A DNA stretch of 64,000 bases from a virus. The notes beneath the pieces were generated by a model. The model ran no database searches and was not told the origin of the DNA. It worked only from the letters and a program-made list of their open reading frames with translations. Of the stretch, positions 58,515-63,401 are shown in pieces. The stretch spans positions 1 to 64,000 of the IMG/VR virus record IMGVR_UViG_3300043411_001575; one strand, 5' to 3'. A program made the translations under genes and the position numbers. Positions within the stretch are counted from its first letter, which is position 1; each line of letters begins with the position of its first letter.

Positions 58515-58760
58515 TTATTCTCTCAATGCATCTCTTATAACTTTATTCTTCTGTGTACGTTTATATTTGTTATATCCGCTACATCCAAAACAATTACAAG
58601 GTCTGCTTGTTGTTTTCAAAAAAGTATAACCATTTCCTGTTAATGCTTTCTTAATTTCTTTTTCGTCATTCCAAGATGGATGAGCGAACCAATTTTTTAC
58701 TCTTCTTTTAAATTTTGTTTCTTGTTTATGCCTATTGTAGGCACGACTTAAATTTTTCAT
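58515..58760 (-). CDS. Small basic CxCxxC protein
   Basis: 81 residues. Very basic, with the motif RPCNCFGCSGYNKYKRTQKN, known from small phage proteins that may bind zinc and RNA. It lies between tRNA genes, so a role in tRNA or ribosome binding is conceivable but not shown. Confidence 0.7.
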   Translation of the reverse strand: MKNLSRAYNRHKQETKFKRRVKNWFAHPSWNDEKEIKKALTGNGYTFLKTTSRPCNCFGCSGYNKYKRTQKNKVIRDALRE

Positions 58761-58801
58761 AGCTTCAAGGTTATCACCACTAGCGTAGCTTGGCTAATGG
58801 C

Positions 58802-58837
58802 TTATAGTTTGAATCTATGTTCTTTTATTGTTTTCAT
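58802..58837 (-). CDS. 11-codon ORF coupled to HNH stop
   Basis: ATG at 58837 overlaps the TGA of the HNH gene (ATGA). Encodes MKTIKEHRFKL. Probably too short to be a stand-alone gene; listed because it is coupled and precedes the next gene. Confidence 0.25.
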   Translation of the reverse strand: MKTIKEHRFKL

Positions 58838-59355
58838 TTTTTAGCCTCGATTGATTTTTTAATAATAAAACTTATAGTTCCTTTGCTTTTAATATTTAGT
58901 TTTTCAGCTATTTGCTTATACGAAAGTCCTTCAATATGTAATTTAATTATCTCTTCATGATTGTGCTTCTTTACAAATGAAGTAGCTCTTAAAGCCATTT
59001 TCATTCTAACATCAGAAGGTTTATCCATATTGTTTTCTGAAGCTGTTCCTATTAAAATATTGTCTTTTGAATTATCTTTTTTATTCCCATTTAAATGCCT
59101 AACATGTACACCTTTTTTAAATATTTCATCTCCATATTTTTGATAAGCTACAAGACGATGTACCGAAACTTGTTTTGAAACAGATTTACCATCTATCAAT
59201 ATTCTTCTTGAAATATAGTAATATTTAGTCGTTGTATTAGTGGATAAATTATGCTTTCTTTTTTTATAAAAAACATTCCCTTCTTCATCAACCTTATATC
59301 CTACTCTAACAGCCTCTAATAAAGCTAATGTAGATATTGATTCTTTTATTTTCAT
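58834..59355 (-). CDS. HNH homing endonuclease (HNH_3 type)
   Basis: 173 residues. VSVHRLVAYQKYGDEIFKKG, VHVRHLNGNKKDNSKDNILI, GTASENN form the HNH_3 pattern (H...N...H/N). A C-terminal helix-turn-helix (LSYKQIAEKLNIKSKGTISF) binds DNA. Inserted between tRNA-Cys and the 58760 gene. Confidence 0.85.
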   Translation of the reverse strand: MKIKESISTLALLEAVRVGYKVDEEGNVFYKKRKHNLSTNTTTKYYYISRRILIDGKSVSKQVSVHRLVAYQKYGDEIFKKGVHVRHLNGNKKDNSKDNILIGTASENNMDKPSDVRMKMALRATSFVKKHNHEEIIKLHIEGLSYKQIAEKLNIKSKGTISFIIKKSIEAKK

Positions 59356-59368
59356 TTTGTTATTTTTG

Positions 59369-59442
59369 AGATAATGACCTGAATCGAACAGGTATTTCAG
59401 GTTTTGCAGACCTGTGCCAAAGCCAATATTAGCTACATTATC
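59369..59442 (-). tRNA. tRNA-Cys(GCA)
   Basis: Acceptor GATAATG/CATTATC, anticodon stem CAGGT/ACCTG, loop CTGCAAA (GCA), discriminator U73 as required for Cys identity. Confidence 0.93.
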
Positions 59443-59451
59443 TTTTTATTG

Positions 59452-59524
59452 AGCGAGTAGAGTGAATCGAACACTCATTTCCTGATTGGAAGTCAGGAGT
59501 AATAACACATTATACTATACTCGC
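59452..59524 (-). tRNA. tRNA-Gly(UCC)
   Basis: Acceptor GCGAGTA/TACTCGC, anticodon stem CCTGA/TCAGG, loop CTTCCAA (TCC), T-arm GAGTG/CACTC. Confidence 0.92.
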
Positions 59525-59528
59525 ATTT

Positions 59529-59693
59529 TTGTTATTGGATTCCGTGAGGACAACGTGTACGCAGGTCGTTACCTTCATTATTCTGTCGTTCACAAATGAG
59601 AATCAAATGTATTTACGGATAATTCTGACTACAAAAATTAATTTGCACAGCTTATCAATGGTTGCGCTTACAGGAGCGGATTACCAATAACAA
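59529..59693 (-). ncRNA. Structured spacer RNA between tRNA-Glu and tRNA-Gly
   Basis: A perfect 10-bp closing stem joins TTGTTATTGG (59693-59684) and CCAATAACAA (59538-59529), extended by CCG/CGG. Inside are stems GCGCA/TGTGC, AGAAT/ATTCT and AACG/CGTT. It is GC-richer than the surroundings and has no credible ORF. It may be a stable small RNA, a tRNA-processing scaffold or a relic of tRNA-like genes. No known class is recognised. Confidence 0.55.
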
Positions 59694-59705
59694 TATTTTT
59701 ATTTT

Positions 59706-59715
59706 CAAAGAACTT
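59706..59715 (-). promoter_or_regulatory. boxA-like element after tRNA-Glu
   Basis: Minus strand AGTTCTTTG followed by AAAATA; one of six GTTCTTT copies. Confidence 0.4.
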
Positions 59716-59726
59716 AATTTTGTTAG

Positions 59727-59801
59727 TCACCCGTAGCGTGGTCGAAACGCTTTTTAATGGTTGAAAACCATTTGTCCTAACCTACCGTAGACGAACGGGC
59801 G
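59727..59801 (-). tRNA. tRNA-Glu(UUC)
   Basis: Acceptor CGCCCGT/ACGGGTG, anticodon stem AATGG/CCATT, loop TTTTCAA (TTC), T-arm AGCGT/ACGCT. Confidence 0.9.
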
Positions 59802-59857
59802 TTTTTGAATACCTCAAATGCCTCGTCCGATTCTGTTTTTTCTAATTTTGTTTTCAT
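59777..59857 (-). CDS. 26-codon ORF running into tRNA-Glu
   Basis: ATG at 59857 overlaps the stop of the preceding frame (ATGA) and the ORF ends at TAG inside tRNA-Glu. It begins MKTKLEKTESDEAFEVFKN, rich in Glu. Overlap with a tRNA makes coding doubtful, though four Glu just before tRNA-Glu is noted. Confidence 0.25.
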   Translation of the reverse strand: MKTKLEKTESDEAFEVFKNARSSTVG

Positions 59858-60036
59858 AATGTTTTTATTTTTTTAATCCAATTATCAGTGGATGCTGTTT
59901 TAAATTTATTTTCAAATTCAACCTCTTTAATTTCTTTGTGAGGTTTTATTTCTGTGTACTTTAATTCTTCTTTTACTACTCTTCCTTTTCTCTTTTTAAC
60001 TAATGGTTTCTTTTCTTCGCTATGAATGTTTCCTTC
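59854..60036 (-). pseudogene. Coding-like frame without start codon
   Basis: About 60 codons from 60036 to TGA at 59856-59854 (GNIHSEEKKPLVKKRKGRVV, KEELKYTEIKPHKEIKEVEF) are open and Lys/Glu-rich like other phage genes here, but no ATG precedes them. An ATG one frame away (ATGCGAAGG...) runs into a stop after six codons. A one-base frameshift near the start is the simplest explanation. Confidence 0.4.
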
Positions 60037-60042
60037 GCATTT

Positions 60043-60273
60043 TTATTTTTTAGGAGATAGCCAAACTTTTAACCTATTTAAATACCAATCATCTGATTGT
60101 TTTAAGCTCCTATGAGATTCATGCCTATCAACGTCGTGCATCCATCTTTTAAAGATATTATACTTCGCTACTGGGAACTTTTTTTTAATTGAACTATCAA
60201 ATTCAATTTGAGCCATAATTCCTGTAAGTTTTAAATATTTTTTTCCGTAATCTAAATATTCTTCTTTTGTCAT
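60043..60273 (-). CDS. Hypothetical protein, 76 aa
   Basis: Basic, helical protein (MTKEEYLDYGKKYLKLTGIM; KKKFPVAKYNIFKRWMHDVD). It lies between tRNA-Trp and tRNA-Glu. The motif HESHRSLKQSDDWYLNRLKVW has no known match. Confidence 0.6.
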   Translation of the reverse strand: MTKEEYLDYGKKYLKLTGIMAQIEFDSSIKKKFPVAKYNIFKRWMHDVDRHESHRSLKQSDDWYLNRLKVWLSPKK

Positions 60274-60292
60274 TTTTTTTGTTTTAAAATTG

Positions 60293-60490
60293 TTATTGCA
60301 AATATATGTAATTTAAACTAATCCGTACAAAATCCTGCTTGGCATCCGCTGCCTGTTCCAAAGTTAAAATCCTGTGCAACCCTATTTTTTTAAATTCAAA
60401 GTAACTACCTTCTTTTTTCCATTCACATTTTGTAGTGCCACATCTTTGCTTCTGACCTATTCTGCAAAATTCAATTTCATTTAACCCCAT
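60293..60490 (-). CDS. Hypothetical protein, 65 aa
   Basis: MGLNEIEFCRIGQKQRCGTT, KCEWKKEGSYFEFKKIG; three cysteines in a possible metal-binding arrangement. Located between tRNA-Trp and tRNA-Glu. Confidence 0.55.
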   Translation of the reverse strand: MGLNEIEFCRIGQKQRCGTTKCEWKKEGSYFEFKKIGLHRILTLEQAADAKQDFVRISLNYIYLQ

Positions 60491-60612
60491 TGTATTTTTT
60501 TTATTTTAATACCACTGAGCAATGGAGAGCAATTCATTTCATTTATCTTCATTATTTGCAAATAACAAAGGACTACTTTACTCTGCTCTTTACCCACTAC
60601 TCAATATTTTAA

Positions 60613-60686
60613 GAGTACAATTCAAGCTAACTTCCTACACTGAACACCGCTTCAGCAAGGCTTTGAGCCTATTTTAAATTATACTC
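60613..60686 (-). ncRNA. 74-nt cloverleaf-like RNA after tRNA-Trp
   Basis: Fully paired 10-bp closing stem GAGTATAATT (60686-60677) with AATTGTACTC (60622-60613), one G-U. Inside are AGGCT/AGCCT with a 3-nt loop, CTGAA/TTCAG with a 6-nt loop, and AAG/CTT with a 4-nt loop. It is the size of a tRNA and sits 6 nt from the end of tRNA-Trp, but lacks T-loop and D-loop consensus. Class unknown. Confidence 0.55.
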
Positions 60687-60691
60687 TTTTG

Positions 60692-60776
60692 CACAAGCGG
60701 TAGGAGTCGAACCTACACATCCCTTTCGGGCAACAGATTTGGAGTCTATCCATCTCTCCATTGTATTAGCACTTGC
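60692..60776 (-). tRNA. tRNA-Trp(CCA) with long variable arm
   Basis: Acceptor GCAAGTG/CGCTTGT, anticodon stem ATAGA/TCTGT, loop CTCCAAA (CCA), T-arm GTAGG/CCTAC, discriminator G. The variable region is about 16 nt with a CCC-GAAA-GGG hairpin, so the body is class II (Leu/Ser/Tyr-like), which tRNA-Trp normally is not. Confidence 0.85.
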
Positions 60777-60786
60777 GTTTTTTTTG

Positions 60787-60861
60787 CAGTTATGATGGGA
60801 TTTGAACCCACGACCTCTACCGTGACAGGGTAGCATTCTAACCGAGCTGAACTACATAACT
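60787..60861 (-). tRNA. tRNA-Asp(GUC)
   Basis: Acceptor AGTTATG/CATAACT, anticodon stem CTACC/GGTAG, loop CTGTCAC (GTC), discriminator G. Confidence 0.93.
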
Positions 60862-60873
60862 ATTTTTTATTTT

Positions 60874-60880
60874 AAAGAAC
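60874..60880 (-). promoter_or_regulatory. boxA-like element between tRNA-Asn and tRNA-Asp
   Basis: Minus strand AGTTCTTTAAAATAA; GTTCTTT repeat in the 25-nt spacer between the two tRNAs. Confidence 0.4.
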
Positions 60881-60886
60881 TATTTG

Positions 60887-60958
60887 CGTATAGAAAAGGG
60901 TTCGAACCTCTGTAACCTTCATTAACAGTGAAGTGCTTAGCCACTCAGCCATCTATAC
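60887..60958 (-). tRNA. tRNA-Asn(GUU)
   Basis: Acceptor GTATAGA/TCTATAC, anticodon stem CTTCA/TGAAG, loop CTGTTAA (GTT), discriminator G. Confidence 0.92.
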
Positions 60959-60969
60959 TTTTTTTCAAT

Positions 60970-61044
60970 TGGTAGCGGAAGGGTGACTCTAACACCCGAC
61001 CTTTGGGATATGAACCCAACGAGCTAACCCTGCTCTATTCCGCA
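60970..61044 (-). tRNA. Initiator tRNA-fMet(CAU), CCA encoded
   Basis: TGCGGAA/TTCCGCT with an unpaired T1-T72, D-arm GAGCAGGGTTAGCTC, anticodon stem TTGGG/CCCAA with the three G-C pairs of initiators, loop TTCATAT, and T-arm GGGTG/CACCC. A 3' ACCA is encoded (60973-60970), unlike all other tRNAs here. The missing 1-72 pair, three G-C pairs and CCA together identify an initiator. Confidence 0.92.
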
Positions 61045-61614
61045 CTGTTTCATTTCATAATGTAGTTCTCTATGACAATTAGAACAAACAATTATGCATT
61101 TATCAAGTTCTTTTTTTATCTTTTCCCAACACGTTGTAGAATATCTTGATATATTAAAATCTTTTTGTTTTGGTTCAATATGGTGGAAATCAAACGCCCA
61201 TATACATTTATCATATCCACATTTTTCACATTTACCACCTTTATATTTAACTGCTTTTTCTTTAATTTTTTGCCGTGCTGTTTTTACTCTCAAATAATTT
61301 CTTTTTTTTCTTTCTTGTGTACTTAAAATTACTTTTTTTACTATTAATTTTAAATATCTTTTTATTCCTGATACAGAAACATTAAATTTTTCTGCTGTTT
61401 GTTTTAATGTATGTGTTTTATAATACTCTTGAACTTTTAATATTTTTTCATCAGATAGTTTCCTTGTATCCATAAGACCTATATATGATAGATTATGGTT
61501 TTTGCAATGATAACTAATAGTAGATGAAGAGCATTTTAGCTTATTTTTTATTTTGCTATAACTCCACCCTTTCTCTCTTAAATTTAATATTTTATTCTTC
61601 AAACCTTTACCCAT
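61024..61614 (-). CDS. HNH homing endonuclease between tRNA-Ile and tRNA-fMet
   Basis: Start at 61614 (MGKGLKNKILNLREKGWSYS); the longer frame runs through tRNA-Ile. HTH segments (SYSKIKNKLKCSSSTISYHC; TLKQTAEKFNVSVSGIKRYL) precede the HNH domain KCEKCGYDKCIWAFDFHHIE, PKQKDFNI, CIIVCSNCHRELHYE. Its stop codon lies inside the 5' part of tRNA-fMet, a 21-nt overlap. Confidence 0.88.
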   Translation of the reverse strand: MGKGLKNKILNLREKGWSYSKIKNKLKCSSSTISYHCKNHNLSYIGLMDTRKLSDEKILKVQEYYKTHTLKQTAEKFNVSVSGIKRYLKLIVKKVILSTQERKKRNYLRVKTARQKIKEKAVKYKGGKCEKCGYDKCIWAFDFHHIEPKQKDFNISRYSTTCWEKIKKELDKCIIVCSNCHRELHYEMKQCGIEQG

Positions 61615-61633
61615 ATAAAAATTATTAATGATA

Positions 61634-61641
61634 CAAATATA
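61634..61641 (-). promoter_or_regulatory. Possible promoter of the 61614 HNH gene
   Basis: TATATTTG on the minus strand in the 47-nt spacer after tRNA-Ile; nearest TTG is 24 nt upstream, within tRNA-Ile. Confidence 0.45.
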
Positions 61642-61661
61642 GTTAAAAGTTCGATAAATAG

Positions 61662-61735
61662 TACGCAAAGATGGATTTGAACCACCGACCACATGATTAT
61701 CAGTCATGTATTCTAACCAACTGAACTATTTGCGT
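61662..61735 (-). tRNA. tRNA-Ile(GAU)
   Basis: Acceptor ACGCAAA/TTTGCGT, anticodon stem CATGA/TCATG, loop CTGATAA (GAT), discriminator A. Confidence 0.93.
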
Positions 61736-61961
61736 ATTTAATATTTAAAAATGAGAACGCATGTGTGCTTCTTTGCGTTTTTCTCCAACCGCACAGGAAG
61801 GATTTCCAAAAGTGTTTCTCCACTTCCAAAATAAAATCGTATAGCCTCCAATAAAGAAAAGGTTTTGCGCTTTTCGGTCTTGTACCGCCCTGAAACCTCT
61901 GCTCATCTAAGTTATAGACAATTTTAGTTTCATCCAAATTTGGAGCAGTCCTGTTTTTCAA
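61713..61961 (-). CDS. Doubtful ORF running into tRNA-Ile
   Basis: ATG at 61961, 82 codons, with a plausible start (MKNRTAPNLDETKIVYNLDE) but higher GC and many Trp/Phe. Its last residues (KYANSSVG) are read from tRNA-Ile. Coding is uncertain; the stretch may be non-coding structured sequence. Confidence 0.3.
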   Translation of the reverse strand: MKNRTAPNLDETKIVYNLDEQRFQGGTRPKSAKPFLYWRLYDFILEVEKHFWKSFLCGWRKTQRSTHAFSFLNIKYANSSVG

Positions 61962-61984
61962 CTACATTCATTTATTTTTTTCAT

Positions 61985-62101
61985 AGAGTTTCTATTTCAT
62001 CAGGTCAAGGCTCGAAGCCCCTTTTTCTCACTGACACTCACAGGTAACTCATTCTAATCAATTCAGAAAATTCTGAATGATATTTTAATATTTCAAAGAA
62101 C
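61985..62101 (-). other. Spacer with hairpins and boxA-like element
   Basis: Non-coding stretch after tRNA-Met: GTTCTTT repeat (62101-62095), a hairpin ATTCAGAA/TTCTGAAT, then a GC-rich hairpin GGCT-TCG-AGCC with flanking TCAG/CTGA. No tRNA can be built from it. No function known. Confidence 0.4.
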
Positions 62102-62109
62102 TAAAAACG

Positions 62110-62183
62110 TCCCGACAGCAAGATTTGAACTTGCGACACTTTGGATATGAACCAAATGCTCTACCGAACTGAGCTATGTCGGA
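62110..62183 (-). tRNA. tRNA-Met(CAU), probably elongator
   Basis: Acceptor TCCGACA/TGTCGGG, D-arm TAGCTCAGTTCGGTAGAGC, anticodon stem TTTGG/CCAAA, loop TTCATAT (CAT), T-arm GCAAG/CTTGC. A paired 1-72 and no G-C triple exclude an initiator. Confidence 0.88.
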
Positions 62184-62187
62184 ATAT

Positions 62188-62246
62188 AAGATTCCTTGCT
62201 GCAAGTCCCCGCACTATATCTGCTTTTATGGGGAGGAATCTTTTTG
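62188..62246 (-). ncRNA. Hairpin element between tRNA-Thr and tRNA-Met
   Basis: Minus strand AAGATTCCT pairs with AGGAATCTT; inside, CCCC pairs with GGGG and a small CTTGC/GCAAG hairpin is possible. The element fills the 63-nt spacer exactly and may guide processing of the two tRNAs. Confidence 0.5.
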
Positions 62247-62318
62247 AGCCGTGAGAAGGAATCGAACCCTCGTGCGTAGATTACAAATCTACTGCTTTAC
62301 CAACTAAGCTATTACGGC
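62247..62318 (-). tRNA. tRNA-Thr(UGU)
   Basis: Acceptor GCCGTAA/TCACGGC (one A-C mismatch), anticodon stem GTAGA/TCTAC, loop TTTGTAA (TGT), T-arm GAGGG/CCTTC. First tRNA of operon 3. Confidence 0.9.
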
Positions 62319-63025
62319 TAAAATGACTTACCATCTCTTGCTCTTTGTCTCCTACTATGCCTTCCATTACCTTTATTTAAAGCTTTATAATTCAGTGTTA
62401 GTGAATGGCAATTTGGACAAATTAACTCGACATTATCAGAATTATTATTTTTAGAATTTCCATCTTTATGATTTAGTTCAATTGGAACTTTTTTTGTTGT
62501 TTCATTTATTTCGTTCCAACCACACTTCATACACTTTTCACCATACATCAATATCAATGTTCTCTTTAATACAAAATCACTTAATCCGTCCGTATCATTA
62601 TTATTTATCCTTTCAATTAATTTTTTATTTCTGTAATCAGAGCAGCAAACAATAGAACAATATTTTGTAAAATTAGTTTTACACTCACTCTCACAATTCA
62701 CGCATTTTGGCTTCTCTTTTTTTTTCTTTCTAATTCTAAATTTATTAGAAAATGAAGCTGAACATGAATTATTACAAAATTTAGTTCTTACAACACGTTT
62801 GCCATTAATAAAATCAATATTACTAATAGAATTTCCACAATTTAGACACTCAATAATTTTCCTTTTCAAGTTTTCAGAGTAGTATCCTTCTCTATTCAAA
62901 TGATTTTTTATCAATCCCCATGTAAGATTTAATTCTTCCGATATTTGCATATACGTAAATCCTTCTTTAATCATTTTTTTAGCAAAATTTGATTGCTCAA
63001 TTGTTATTTTTCTATTAACACCCAT
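62318..63025 (-). CDS. HNH homing endonuclease at head of operon 3
   Basis: 235 residues. HTH (TYMQISEELNLTWGLIKNHL), zinc knuckles (CLNCGNSI, CVNCESEC), and an HNH domain: CMKCGWNEI, VPIELNHKDGNSKNNNSDNV, ELICPNCHSLTLNYKALNKG. Its stop shares a base with the 5' end of tRNA-Thr. Own promoter at 63051-63081. Confidence 0.88.
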   Translation of the reverse strand: MGVNRKITIEQSNFAKKMIKEGFTYMQISEELNLTWGLIKNHLNREGYYSENLKRKIIECLNCGNSISNIDFINGKRVVRTKFCNNSCSASFSNKFRIRKKKKEKPKCVNCESECKTNFTKYCSIVCCSDYRNKKLIERINNNDTDGLSDFVLKRTLILMYGEKCMKCGWNEINETTKKVPIELNHKDGNSKNNNSDNVELICPNCHSLTLNYKALNKGNGRHSRRQRARDGKSF

Positions 63026-63050
63026 TTGTTTTTAATAATTAGTTGAAATA

Positions 63051-63081
63051 CAAATTTAACAAAAAAAATAAACAAAGTCAA
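63051..63081 (-). promoter_or_regulatory. Promoter of the 62318 HNH gene (and tRNA-Thr)
   Basis: Minus strand: TTG (63081-63079), 20 nt, TAAATTTG (63058-63051); ATG at 63025. It could bypass the attenuator for the proximal tRNAs. Confidence 0.7.
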
Positions 63082-63118
63082 TAATTCAAATAAAACTATT
63101 GGCTCAATACATATTTTC

Positions 63119-63125
63119 AAAGAAC
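63119..63125 (-). promoter_or_regulatory. boxA-like element of operon 3
   Basis: Minus strand CGTTCTTTGAAAATATG just after the attenuator terminator, as in operons 1 and 2. Confidence 0.5.
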
Positions 63126-63132
63126 GTAAAAC

Positions 63133-63162
63133 AAAAAGCCCCAACTTTTTAGGTTGAGGCTT
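63133..63162 (-). terminator. Attenuator terminator of tRNA operon 3
   Basis: Minus strand AAGCCTCAAC (63162-63153), short loop, GTTGGGGCTT (63145-63136), then T5. The segment CACAGAAGCCTC (63167-63156) can pair at 11 of 12 positions with GGGGCATCTGTG in the leader (63228-63217). Confidence 0.87.
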
Positions 63163-63186
63163 CTGTGTTTGTATTTTTATGTTTTA

Positions 63187-63297
63187 TTACACTCCCATTG
63201 TCGTAATTAAACAATACACAGATGCCCCTTGAGTACACGCCTTATCGCCCGTATTCTCTGACCACATATTTTCCACTATAATATTTCTGCGTTTCAT
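63187..63297 (-). CDS. Leader peptide 3 (13 amino acids of operon 3), 36 aa
   Basis: ATG at 63297, TAA at 63189-63187. Residues 2-12 are KRRNIIVENMW, 13-21 SENTGDKAC, 22-36 TQGASVYCLITTMGV. Residues 2-21 contain every amino acid supplied by operon 3 (Lys, Arg, Asn, Ile, Val, Glu, Met, Trp, Thr, Gly, Asp, Ala, Cys) and only one outsider (Ser13). The two Arg codons are CGC and AGA, suited to the two Arg tRNAs, and both ATT and ATA occur for Ile. Antiterminator codons 24-27 follow. Inferred role: multi-amino-acid attenuation sensor. Confidence 0.87.
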   Translation of the reverse strand: MKRRNIIVENMWSENTGDKACTQGASVYCLITTMGV

Positions 63298-63338
63298 TAT
63301 TTTTATTATTTATTACCACACCATGTAGTAATGAGCTG

Positions 63339-63371
63339 CAAATATACAACTATTGTTTTTTTAAATGCAAA
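63339..63371 (-). promoter_or_regulatory. Promoter of tRNA operon 3
   Basis: Minus strand: TTTG (63371-63368), 21 nt, TATATTTG (63346-63339), then CAGC. The leader ATG is about 42 nt downstream, a longer 5' end than in operons 1 and 2. Confidence 0.75.
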
Positions 63372-63401
63372 TTTATTTTCAATTATTTTTTCATTTTACA
63401 T

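Noticed and set aside
59529-59693. tmRNA or tRNA identity for the structured spacer
   Set aside because: No tRNA-like acceptor/T-arm, no tag reading frame, and no anticodon arm could be built.
61615-61707. N-terminal extension of the 61024 HNH gene to 61707
   Set aside because: The extension is read through tRNA-Ile; the ATG at 61614 after a TATATTTG box gives a normal homing-endonuclease start.
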